Of a DNA stretch of 64,000 bases, positions 34,615-43,019 are shown piece after piece. The notes below the pieces were generated by a model. The model was not told the DNA's origin. It saw only the letters and a list, made by a program, of their open reading frames with translations, and did no database searches. Location: positions 1,031,768-1,095,767 of the forward strand of contig NZ_SJPW01000002.1 of assembly GCF_007860125.1 (NCBI RefSeq). The letters are read 5' to 3'. Within the stretch, counting starts at the first letter, position 1, and every line of letters begins with the position of its first letter. The translations under genes and the position numbers were made by a program. This stretch comes from Rubripirellula tenax (GTDB lineage Bacteria; Planctomycetota; Planctomycetia; Pirellulales; Pirellulaceae).

Positions 34615-36570
34615 ATGAACAACGACACTCGTCACTTCAGCATCAGTGCCATCGCCGTTAGCTGCGTTGGATGCTTGTTGTTAGCTGCGTTGGCATGCGC
34701 AGCAGAAAACCATGGGGACCGCCCTGACCGTCCCAACATTCTCTGGATCGTTGCCGAGGACCATGGTCCGCACATGGGATGCTACGGCGACAATTTTGCG
34801 ACGACGCCCAACGTCGACAAACTTGCCCGTCGCGGAATGTGCTTCGATTTCGCTTGGTCAAACGCTCCCGTTTGCGCTTCGGCCAGAACGACGCTATGGT
34901 CGGGACTCTATGGAACCAGCACCGGCGGCGAGCACATGCGTAGCATGGTGGAGATGCCGGCGAACAAGAAGATGTTCCCGCAGCTTCTGCGAGAGGTCGG
35001 ATACTACTGCGTGGGCAACGGCAAAGAAGACTACAATTTTGCGAAGCCGGATGAGATGTGGGACGAGTCACCTCATCGTGCCCATTGGAATCAATGCCCG
35101 GATGGAAGGCCGTTTTTCGCGTACTTCAACCACACCGAAAGTCATGAAGGCAAGATCCACGATATCAAGGATCAGTCGGATCACGATCGCAGCAAGGTCC
35201 GTGTGCCGGCCTATCACCCCGATCATCCGGCCGTGCGCGGCGAGTGGGCTCGTTACTACGACAGTGTTACAGCAGTGGATACTGAGGCAGGAAAACGTCT
35301 CGCGGAACTTACGAAGTCGGGACTGAACGAAGACACGATCGTGTTCTACTTTGCCGATCATGGGGCTGGGCTGGCTCGCAATAAACGCTGGCCCAACAAT
35401 GCCGGCCTGCATGTTCCCGTGGTTGTCTACTTTCCGGAAAAACACCAGCATCTGGCTCCTCCGGAATACCAACCCGGTGGTCGCTCGGACCGTCTGATCT
35501 CGTTTGTCGATTTCGCGCCAACGATGCTCAGCATTGCAGGCATCCAACCGCCCGACTGGATGCAGGGACACGCGTTTGCCGGCGAGCGTCCGGCTCCGGC
35601 GCAACCGTTTGTTCACGGATTCCGGGGACGGATGGATGAGCGAATCGACCTTGTGCGAAGCGTTTTTGACGGGCGATATGTCTATCTACGCAACTACATG
35701 CCGCATCTGTCGCAAGGCCAACGGGTGGAATCGCAGATCCGGCTCAGTCATTCCTCGACGCACGCTTGGCGAAAGCTCTACGATGCTGGGAAATTGAACG
35801 CAACACAGAGTCTATTCTGGACCGCTCCTAAGGCACCCGAGGAGCTGTACGATCTGAAAAGCGATCCAGATGAAGTCCACAACCTTGCCGATTCGCCACA
35901 ACATCAGGATGCCTTGCTGAAACTGCGAACGGCTCAGCGGAATCACGCTGCACGCATTCGCGATGTCGGGTTCATCCCCGAGCAAGAACGATTCCAACTC
36001 GCCGAATCCCCGTACGACTTTGGGCATGATGAGCAGCGGTACGCGTTTACACGCGTGCTGGAGACCGCAGAGCTTGCATCAATGTTAAAAAACGAAGCCG
36101 TGCCGCAGCTTCGCGATCGCCTGAGTGATGCCGATCCAATCGTGCGATTCTGGGCTGCGATGGGGTTGGTGATGCGAGGCGACAATGCCATTGCCGCATC
36201 AGAATCCGAATTGCTCAATGCCCTCACCGATGCCTCGCCAGACGTTCAAATCGCCGCCGCATGGGCGATCGTTAAACATGGTTCCGATTCGGTTGCTACG
36301 CGGGGACTCAACATTCTCGCCGAGTACGCTCCCCGCGATCGCAACAACACTTTGCTGTCGATGGCTGCCCTAACGGCGCTGGACGATTGCGGAACGAAAG
36401 CCGAAGGACTGCGTGAGAATTTCGCCAAGTGGCCGACGTCCGGTACAGCCACAGACGACTTGGATGATGGCCGTTTCAACTCGAACCCATGGAAGCTGAT
36501 GAAGAGCATCCTATTGCGTTTCGGCGTGAAGGTGCCACCAGCCAACAATCAAATGCGTGCGAAAAAGTGA
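34615..36570 (+). CDS. S1-family sulfatase with unusual CASAR motif and C-terminal HEAT-like domain
   Basis: A 651-residue protein with an N-terminal hydrophobic signal (ISAIAVSCVGCLLLAALACAA). Motifs: WIVAEDHGPHMGCYGD, C87-A-S-A-R, NGKEDYNF in place of GKWH, and YFADHGAGLARNKRW. The formylglycine consensus is C-x-(P/A)-x-R; here the third position is Ser, which may slow or prevent maturation. Residues from about 490 form HEAT-like helical repeats (LSDADPIVRFWAAMGLVMRG, LTDASPDVQIAAAWAIVKHG), probably for protein interaction. Part of the same HEAT sequence survives as a relic at 42769-42954. Confidence 0.9.
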   Translation: MNNDTRHFSISAIAVSCVGCLLLAALACAAENHGDRPDRPNILWIVAEDHGPHMGCYGDNFATTPNVDKLARRGMCFDFAWSNAPVCASARTTLWSGLYGTSTGGEHMRSMVEMPANKKMFPQLLREVGYYCVGNGKEDYNFAKPDEMWDESPHRAHWNQCPDGRPFFAYFNHTESHEGKIHDIKDQSDHDRSKVRVPAYHPDHPAVRGEWARYYDSVTAVDTEAGKRLAELTKSGLNEDTIVFYFADHGAGLARNKRWPNNAGLHVPVVVYFPEKHQHLAPPEYQPGGRSDRLISFVDFAPTMLSIAGIQPPDWMQGHAFAGERPAPAQPFVHGFRGRMDERIDLVRSVFDGRYVYLRNYMPHLSQGQRVESQIRLSHSSTHAWRKLYDAGKLNATQSLFWTAPKAPEELYDLKSDPDEVHNLADSPQHQDALLKLRTAQRNHAARIRDVGFIPEQERFQLAESPYDFGHDEQRYAFTRVLETAELASMLKNEAVPQLRDRLSDADPIVRFWAAMGLVMRGDNAIAASESELLNALTDASPDVQIAAAWAIVKHGSDSVATRGLNILAEYAPRDRNNTLLSMAALTALDDCGTKAEGLRENFAKWPTSGTATDDLDDGRFNSNPWKLMKSILLRFGVKVPPANNQMRAKK

Positions 36571-36614
36571 CTGGCTCGTTCATTCCACAAGTACCCGTCA
36601 AACGAAGCGCCATC

Positions 36615-36677
36615 ATGTCTCTCAGTGCGGTAATCGGCATTTTCCTGTTGCCCGGATCGGTGTTGGCCGTCGACTAG
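36615..36677 (+). pseudogene. Orphan signal-peptide relic
   Basis: A 20-codon frame that reads as a complete export signal (MSLSAVIGIFLLPGSVLAVD) and then stops at TAG. Nothing recognisable follows within the 234-base gap before the BNR_4 gene. I read it as the surviving 5' end of a lost secreted-protein gene; a chance frame is possible given its length. Confidence 0.4.
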
Positions 36678-36804
36678 AATCCGGTCAACTCGCTTTCGCA
36701 TCGGCGATTCACCGCAGTGTTACGGCAATCACTGAGTTTCACTATTGGAAAATGTTGCTCGGTGTGAGCACGATTTCGACACTGACACGCTCCATTGAAC
36801 ACGT

Positions 36805-38127
36805 ATGAACACAAATCATCTTCTCATAATATTCTTCGTCATTGCGAGTGTGTCTCACTGCGAAGCACGCTGCCAATCTGCCTTTGCCGCGAAGTTCGAG
36901 GTTTCGACCGTCTCTGACGAAGGAATGCCCAAAACAATCGTACGGCCGGGTGCGCTCTGGAATTTTGGCGCCGGAGCGTTGCAGACGTATCGAGGTTGGC
37001 AGTACGCAGCATTCTGGGATGCCAGCAAACAAGTAACAGTTGCGCGTCGCGAACTGCCACAGGGAACTTGGGAATGTGCATCGCTGGGTGGCTATCAACG
37101 CACGTCCAACATCAACCGTGGTAGTGCGGGACCAAAGGCCCGAGGTTTTGGTGACGGTCATGAAAAGGTTGCAATGGGAATCTCAAGTGACGGCGTGATT
37201 CATCTGGCTTTCGACCATCATGTGTCAACGTTGCACTATCGATGCAGCCGCCCGGGCCTCGCGAATAAGCCGAAGGAGTTCACATGGACAGAAGCACTCT
37301 TCGGAGCCGCTGAGGACAATCTGGGTGGACCGAAGCTGGAAACCGTCACGTATCCGAGTTTTGTTCGCGACGGTGATCGACTTTCTTTGTACCTGCGACT
37401 CAACGTCGGTTCCGGTAGCGCCGATTCCCATCTATTCGAATACCATGCCGGCTGCTGGATCATCAATGATCCAGGTTCCAGCAAGCTCATCGACAAGCAT
37501 TGGTCTGGGGGCAACGGAACCGTCAACGCCTATCCGCACACGATGGTTGTCCACAAGGGACGCCGACACCTAACGTGGTGCTGGAGAGACACACCCGATG
37601 CACGCACCTGCCATGACCTTTGCTACGCGTACAGTGATGACCACGGCCAAATCTGGAAAAATAGTACGGGCACGGAAATCGCTGTGCGAGGTTCCAAGTT
37701 TATCTCTGCCGATTCACCAGGGATCGCGGTGCTGGACATCCCACCCGGTTCTTTCTACGTCAATGGCGGATCGATGTCAGTCGACGATGCCGGTGACATC
37801 CACGTCCTAATGAAAGGTCCAAGTGGTCGCCCCATGACTGCCGTTCGGAAGGCTTCGACGGGAGAGTGGATTCGCGGAGAAGGATCCATTCTTGGAGTGC
37901 TGATCGCACGCCCAGAACCACGATTGGTCGTCGCCGAAAGTGGACTCTACCGACAGAGCAGCGGCAAAGAGGGGCTCACCCGGATCAGCACGCCGATCGA
38001 AGATCTTTGCAGAGACAGCCGCTACGTCGTCGACCGCCATCGATGGCAACACGATAGAGTGGTTTCCGTCATCGGTCAAAACGGAACCAAGGTAAGCGTG
38101 ATCGACTTCGCCACAGAGGATCAATAA
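36805..38127 (+). CDS. BNR_4-type beta-propeller protein (candidate polysaccharide lyase)
   Basis: A 440-residue protein with an N-terminal hydrophobic segment (LLIIFFVIASVSHCEA). The body is a BNR_4 propeller: the hallmark GISSDGVIHLAFDHHVSTLH is present, with an upstream GDGHEKVAMG, and AYPHTMVVHKGRRHLTWCWR and YAYSDDHGQIWKN later. Ulvan lyases of families PL24/PL25 and relatives have this fold and use conserved His/Arg/Tyr residues; the DGH and FDHH segments are where they would lie. A sialidase-like or simple binding role is possible. It is placed between two sulfatases in the run (9 bases before the next gene), supporting a glycan role. Confidence 0.8.
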   Translation: MNTNHLLIIFFVIASVSHCEARCQSAFAAKFEVSTVSDEGMPKTIVRPGALWNFGAGALQTYRGWQYAAFWDASKQVTVARRELPQGTWECASLGGYQRTSNINRGSAGPKARGFGDGHEKVAMGISSDGVIHLAFDHHVSTLHYRCSRPGLANKPKEFTWTEALFGAAEDNLGGPKLETVTYPSFVRDGDRLSLYLRLNVGSGSADSHLFEYHAGCWIINDPGSSKLIDKHWSGGNGTVNAYPHTMVVHKGRRHLTWCWRDTPDARTCHDLCYAYSDDHGQIWKNSTGTEIAVRGSKFISADSPGIAVLDIPPGSFYVNGGSMSVDDAGDIHVLMKGPSGRPMTAVRKASTGEWIRGEGSILGVLIARPEPRLVVAESGLYRQSSGKEGLTRISTPIEDLCRDSRYVVDRHRWQHDRVVSVIGQNGTKVSVIDFATEDQ

Positions 38128-38136
38128 AGAAAAACT

Positions 38137-39642
38137 ATGTCACGATTCTACTTCACTCTATTCTTGGTTCTGCTGTCGCCGATTTCGGTTTGGGCCGAAG
38201 AACGTCCAACCAGCAACCCGAAACCGAACGTTTTGTTCATCGCCGTCGATGACCTGAACGACTACATCTCGCCGCTGGACAATCATCCCGGTGTAAGTAG
38301 CCCCAACTTTGATCGGCTGGCTCGACATAGTGTGAGCTTTGCCAACGCTCACTGTGCCGCGCCCGCTTGCCACGCTTCGCGTGTGGCGATGATGACAGGC
38401 GTGCACCCGGTGACGTCTGGCATCTACAAAAATCTGTTCGGTGCTCATGGGCCACGCTGGCGTGATGAATCACCAGCACTGAAAGATGCCGTTGTCTTGT
38501 CTCAGCATTTTCGTGATCACGGCTATCACGCTGTGGGTGGTGGAAAAATTTTTCATGCGTTGCAGTGGACGCCTGGCGATTCGCAAAACGATCCTGGCGC
38601 CTGGGATGAATACCGTGGCGACCCACTCGATCCGATCTCGAAAGACTGGCCACGGCCCAAGTTGATTCCCGATGCCAAAGCCGGATTGACGCCGGGACGG
38701 CCGCTCGGTCCACAGCAACTTTTCGGGGCGCAACCACTACCGGTGTCCGATGAAGAAACCGGGGACCACATGGTGGTCAATTGGGCGAACGAGCAACTTG
38801 CCAAACCACACGACAAGCCGTTGTTCTTGGCTGTGGGTCTGTTTCGACCGCACATTCCATTCGAGGTGCCGCAGAAGTACTTCGATATGCATCCACTGGA
38901 ATCGATTAAACTCCCCGAAGTCGTCGAGAACGACCTTGTTGATTCGCGACCGCCCGAGCGTCAGCCGTGGCACCACTGGGTCGTAAAGAACCAGCAATGG
39001 GAAAAGCTGATGCAAGGCTATCTGGCCAGCATCAGCTACACCGATCATCAGCTCGGGCGTTTGCTGGACGCCCTTGACGCTTCACCAATGAACGACAACA
39101 CGATTGTGGTGCTGTGGAGCGACCACGGTTTTCACATTGGCGAAAAAGACAACTGGGAAAAGTTCTGTCTTTGGGATCAAACCACACGCGTTCCGCTGTT
39201 CATCCATGTTCCCGGCGTAAGTGCAGATGGCACAAGCACGCGTCAACCTGCAACACTCACCGACGTCTATCCCACACTCTGCGAACTTGCAGGGCTGCCG
39301 ATTCCAGCTCAATGCGATGGCCATTCGTTAGTTGCGCAGATCAAAGCCCCAACTACCGAACACGACCGTCTTTCGTTGACATCGTTCGTATTCGCAGAGG
39401 AACCATCACACGCCGTGTCAGATAATCGCTATCGATACATTCGGTATCACGATGGCTTTGAAGAACTGTACGATTTGGAAAACGACCCCAACGAGTTCAC
39501 CAATCTGGCGAGCGATTCAAAGATGGCGAACACAAAAGCTCGACTCGCCAATGGGCTGCCCAAGCAAGCGGCTCCACCCAGACAGATCCCCAAAGACTCG
39601 AAGTACAACCTCAATCGCCTTCGCAACGCCACTTCACCTTGA
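38137..39642 (+). CDS. Iduronate-2-sulfatase-like S1 sulfatase
   Basis: A 501-residue protein with signal peptide MSRFYFTLFLVLLSPISVWA. Motifs: FIAVDDLNDYISPLDNHPGV, formylglycine motif C78-H-A-S-R (Ala variant), AVGGGKIFHAL, FLAVGLFRPHIPFEVPQKYF, SDHGFHIGEKDNWEKF. These are the marks of the iduronate-2-sulfatase-like group (S1_7 by recall). Members act on 2-O- or 4-O-sulfated uronic acids or galactose in marine glycans. It lies only 9 bases after the BNR_4 gene and 8 bases before the next sulfatase start. Confidence 0.92.
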   Translation: MSRFYFTLFLVLLSPISVWAEERPTSNPKPNVLFIAVDDLNDYISPLDNHPGVSSPNFDRLARHSVSFANAHCAAPACHASRVAMMTGVHPVTSGIYKNLFGAHGPRWRDESPALKDAVVLSQHFRDHGYHAVGGGKIFHALQWTPGDSQNDPGAWDEYRGDPLDPISKDWPRPKLIPDAKAGLTPGRPLGPQQLFGAQPLPVSDEETGDHMVVNWANEQLAKPHDKPLFLAVGLFRPHIPFEVPQKYFDMHPLESIKLPEVVENDLVDSRPPERQPWHHWVVKNQQWEKLMQGYLASISYTDHQLGRLLDALDASPMNDNTIVVLWSDHGFHIGEKDNWEKFCLWDQTTRVPLFIHVPGVSADGTSTRQPATLTDVYPTLCELAGLPIPAQCDGHSLVAQIKAPTTEHDRLSLTSFVFAEEPSHAVSDNRYRYIRYHDGFEELYDLENDPNEFTNLASDSKMANTKARLANGLPKQAAPPRQIPKDSKYNLNRLRNATSP

Positions 39643-39650
39643 GTATCCAA

Positions 39651-41030
39651 TTGAACAAGTTTCTCACTATCTGTCTTTCTTTGCTTTGGCTTTCGCCATC
39701 ATCGGTTCATGCCGCAGATGATCGGCCAAATATCATCGTGTTCTACACGGACGACCACGGCCACGCCGACTTGTCTTGTCAAGGATTTCTTACTGACATC
39801 AAGACGCCCAATGTTGATGCGTTGGCACGGAGCGGTGTCTTGGCGAGAAATGGATACAGCACCGCGCCGCAGTGCATTCCGTCGCGGGCGGGGTTGCTGG
39901 TCGGTAAGTTTCTGTCCAAGTTCGGTGTGGAAGCAAACGGCGCGTCATTGAAAGGTTTCGACGACGAACTTACCATCGCCGAGCGACTGCAATCGGCAGG
40001 TTACGTTACGGCACAATTCGGCAAATGGCATCTCGGCCCCGGACCTCGGATCACCGATCATGGTTTCAAGCATGTCTTCAACCAGAATTCGCAACAACCG
40101 TTTTCATCAAACATCACTTTGGATGGCGAGGATCGCGAGATGTCGAGCCTGCCACCAGAGATGTATCACGTTGATGGATGCAGCCGCGCCGCCGCGTCAC
40201 TGATCCATCGCTACAAAGACAATCCGTTCTTCTTGTACGTGGCCTATCGAGCTCCGCACGTTCCGCTTGATGCGACTCGAAAGTACCTCGATCGATTTCC
40301 TGGGAAGATGCCCGAACGCAGACGTCAAGCCCTCGCGATGTTGTCAGCCGTCGATGACGGGGTTGGACTGATCACCGCAACGCTCGCCGAACACAACCTG
40401 ACTGAGAAAACTTTGATCTTTTACATCGGCGACAATGGAGCGCCATTGAAAATCTACAAACGTGATGCGCCCGGCGGTGGCCCCGGTTGGGACGGTTCGC
40501 TCAACGATCCACTTAACGGAGAGAAGGGGATGCTAGCCGAAGGCGGCATGCACACACCGTTCGTTGTCTCGTGGCCGGGAACGATCACCGCTGGCCAAGT
40601 TTACGAACACCCAATCAGTGCCTTGGACGTGGCCGCTACGACTGCGGCGCTGGCCAAAATTCAAACCAAACCAGGTGATCTGGACGGCGTTAACTTAATT
40701 CCGTTCTTGAGTGGCAAAAACACGGCCGCGCCGCACAATTTCCTAACGTGGCGCTGGGGTGCCCAGTCCGCCATCCGCGAAGGTAACTGGAAACTTCTGC
40801 GGGGCGGCGATCGCGAGTACTTGTATGACTTGGATGCGGACATCGAAGAGCAACACAATTTGGCAGCGAAGCATCCAACGATCGCGTCGGCTCTGCGTAA
40901 AAAGCTTTCCGCCTGGGCGGAACAACTCAATCCGCCGGGGCTAGATGCAAGCCGCATGACGCAAGCGGCCACAAACTACTTCGACTTTTACCTCGATGGA
41001 AAAGAGCCGACCCTCCGAAAGAACCCATGA
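39651..41030 (+). CDS. Secreted S1-family sulfatase, paralogue of the 23511 gene
   Basis: A 459-residue protein. The start is inferred as TTG at 39651 because the paralogue at 23511 begins at the corresponding codon (MNKF...); an earlier in-frame TTG at 39639 overlaps the previous stop. Motifs: YTDDHGHADLSCQGFL, C75-I-P-S-R, GKWHLGPGP, GDNGAPLKIYKRDAPGGG, GEKGMLAEGGMH. It is very similar to the 23511 protein along its whole length but ends at about residue 459, lacking the extra C-terminal domain. Its stop overlaps the start of the GH43 gene (ATGA), indicating translational coupling. Confidence 0.92.
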   Translation: MNKFLTICLSLLWLSPSSVHAADDRPNIIVFYTDDHGHADLSCQGFLTDIKTPNVDALARSGVLARNGYSTAPQCIPSRAGLLVGKFLSKFGVEANGASLKGFDDELTIAERLQSAGYVTAQFGKWHLGPGPRITDHGFKHVFNQNSQQPFSSNITLDGEDREMSSLPPEMYHVDGCSRAAASLIHRYKDNPFFLYVAYRAPHVPLDATRKYLDRFPGKMPERRRQALAMLSAVDDGVGLITATLAEHNLTEKTLIFYIGDNGAPLKIYKRDAPGGGPGWDGSLNDPLNGEKGMLAEGGMHTPFVVSWPGTITAGQVYEHPISALDVAATTAALAKIQTKPGDLDGVNLIPFLSGKNTAAPHNFLTWRWGAQSAIREGNWKLLRGGDREYLYDLDADIEEQHNLAAKHPTIASALRKKLSAWAEQLNPPGLDASRMTQAATNYFDFYLDGKEPTLRKNP

Positions 41031-42772
41031 ATCATTTCAAACGCGTCCTTCAAGCCGGACTCTTGCTGGCGATTGCCATTCCGTCAGCGATCGCTGCTGA
41101 GAAACCGAATGTTGCCACCGCCAGCGATGAGAACCAGGGCGTTGTCGATCCGTCGCGGACCGGCAACTGGGGGGACCAGGGAGACGGCACCTACCGCAAC
41201 CCGGTCTTGGAATCCAACTATCCAGACAACGATGTGATTCGCGTTGGCGATACGTTCTACATGATGTCTTCGACAAATCATCAAACGCCTGGCATGATCA
41301 TCCTCAAGTCGAAGGATTTGGTGAGCTGGGAGTTTTCAAGCACGATTATGCCGGCACCCATCACGTACAGCGATCAGTTTGACATGGGGCACAAGAAGTC
41401 GATGGAGAATCGTGGTACTTGGGCAGGTTCATTTGGTTTCAATGGCGAACACTATTTTGCCTACTGGTGTTTTAACCAACTGCACCGCGCCGCTGACAGA
41501 AAAGACAGACGTCAGCTCTTAACAATCGTCTATTCCAAAGCGGACAGTATGGAGGGAAAATGGTCGGAGCCCAAAGAAATTCGATTCAAGGATGGCGCGT
41601 CGATCGACAGTACTGATCCAGGCGTCTTCTGGGATCAGGAAACGAACAAAGCCTATCTCGCAGCGCACGGTAAATACATTTACGAAATGTCCTGGGACGG
41701 CACTCGACTACTGGATAATCGGAACGAAGGAATTTTGGTTGAAGGCGATTTGCACGGTGAGGCGGTGAAACTGTACAAGTTCGACGGTTGGTACTACTAC
41801 ATGAACGCTCACTGGCACGATCACGAGGGTGTCCGCCAACGGATGGCCACGTTCGGGCGAGCCAAACAAATGTCAGGCCCCTGGGAAGTTCGTTTGGCAA
41901 TGGAAAACGGAAACGGGACCGACCGCTGTCCCTCGCAAGGGACATTACTGAAGCTGGATGACGGATCATGGTGGTTCATTCACCAGCTCGCACGAGGCAG
42001 CGATGAAGAACGCTATACCGGTCGGCCCCAAATGCTTGAGCCGGTAGCCTGGAAAGACGGCTGGCCACTGATTGGTGTCGACACCGATGGCGACGGAATC
42101 GGTGAAGTCGTCTGGAAGCACAAGAAACCGATCGATGGGTTTCCGGTAACAGCGCCAGCATCGGACGATGATTTCGACGGCCCGCTATTGGGGCTGCAAT
42201 GGCTGTGGCGTTTCAACCCACACGTCGAGCGATACTCTTTGACCGAGCGGCCCGGCTATCTGCGTTTGAAGTCTTGCGTACGCAGTCTTCAAGGCACGCC
42301 CGAGAGCCTGAACCATTTGCCGAATTTATTGGGCCAACGATTGATGGGGCAGAAAGCCAACGTGATCACCGCCAAGTTTGATCTATCAGGCATGGTTGCT
42401 GGGCAAGAAAGCGGATTTCATGTATCGGCGAAAGAGAACAACAGCATCGGTGTCAAGAAACCACAAGACGGAAACCTACAGCTGTTCTTCAAGCACGGTG
42501 ATCCCGCGCAGCCCAAGGTTGTTAAGGGACCGCGCATCGAGCAGTCGGAAATTTGGTTCCGCAGCACCATCGACGACGGCCTCGCTGATTTCTCCTACAG
42601 CCTCGACGGCGAAACATTCCTGCCGCTTGGAAGCCAAGTACGGCTACGTTTTTCAGGCTTCACGCCCAACTTGGTAGGCTTTTACTCGCTAAACGCAATC
42701 GAAGCAGGCCACGTTGATGTTGACTGGTTTACCTTCGACTACGACGGTCCCAAAGCAGCGGTAAAACAATGA
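41027..42772 (+). CDS. GH43-type glycoside hydrolase with C-terminal beta-sandwich
   Basis: A 581-residue protein with signal peptide (LQAGLLLAIAIPSAIAAE). The N-terminal five-bladed propeller shows GH43 features: GTYRNPVLESNYPDNDVIRV with the likely base D67, STDPGVFWDQETNKAYLAAH with the pKa-modulating Asp, and DLHGEAVKLYKFDGWYYYMN with the likely acid Glu. Residues of about 375-575 form the C-terminal jelly-roll seen in xylosidase/arabinofuranosidase-type GH43 subfamilies (FDGPLLGLQWLWRFNP). GH43 enzymes remove arabinose, xylose or galactose units. It overlaps the preceding sulfatase by 4 bases; the next frame (a relic) also overlaps by ATGA. Confidence 0.9.
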   Translation: MNHFKRVLQAGLLLAIAIPSAIAAEKPNVATASDENQGVVDPSRTGNWGDQGDGTYRNPVLESNYPDNDVIRVGDTFYMMSSTNHQTPGMIILKSKDLVSWEFSSTIMPAPITYSDQFDMGHKKSMENRGTWAGSFGFNGEHYFAYWCFNQLHRAADRKDRRQLLTIVYSKADSMEGKWSEPKEIRFKDGASIDSTDPGVFWDQETNKAYLAAHGKYIYEMSWDGTRLLDNRNEGILVEGDLHGEAVKLYKFDGWYYYMNAHWHDHEGVRQRMATFGRAKQMSGPWEVRLAMENGNGTDRCPSQGTLLKLDDGSWWFIHQLARGSDEERYTGRPQMLEPVAWKDGWPLIGVDTDGDGIGEVVWKHKKPIDGFPVTAPASDDDFDGPLLGLQWLWRFNPHVERYSLTERPGYLRLKSCVRSLQGTPESLNHLPNLLGQRLMGQKANVITAKFDLSGMVAGQESGFHVSAKENNSIGVKKPQDGNLQLFFKHGDPAQPKVVKGPRIEQSEIWFRSTIDDGLADFSYSLDGETFLPLGSQVRLRFSGFTPNLVGFYSLNAIEAGHVDVDWFTFDYDGPKAAVKQ

Positions 42773-42954
42773 AGATAAAAAACAACGCACCTCATCAAAC
42801 AATTTTCGTTGTGCTCTTTTGCTGGCTTGGTTTGACAGCGATGGTGTCGCGAGTTCAGGCAGTCGCCCAGTCGCAGCCCGAGTAATTGCAAGCACTTTCC
42901 GATTCCTCACCAGAGTTTCAGATCGCCGCAGCCTGGGCGTTGGCGAAAAAGTGA
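42769..42954 (+). pseudogene. Relic of a HEAT-containing sulfatase (signal peptide joined to a HEAT fragment)
   Basis: It begins with an ATG overlapping the GH43 stop (ATGA). The 38-codon frame encodes a signal peptide (TIFVVLFCWLGLTAMVSRVQ) and ends at TAA 42883. In the same frame, immediately after this stop, the sequence reads LQALSDSSPEFQIAAAWALA then KK and a stop. This matches LLNALTDASPDVQIAAAWAI of the sulfatase at 34615; a single T-to-A change (TTA to TAA) explains the internal stop. The whole catalytic domain between signal and HEAT repeat is missing. It is best explained as an internally deleted sulfatase gene. Confidence 0.75.
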
Positions 42955-43019
42955 TCGACTGTTCCCTTCATAAAATTGCAATAAAACGAACCATCACCGT
43001 GCTTTCCTTCATCACCGCA

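Noticed and set aside
42819-43019. N-terminal extension of the sulfatase that starts at 43020
   Set aside because: The extension has no signal peptide and overlaps, in another frame, the signal-peptide/HEAT relic; the ATG at 43020 gives a normal signal region.
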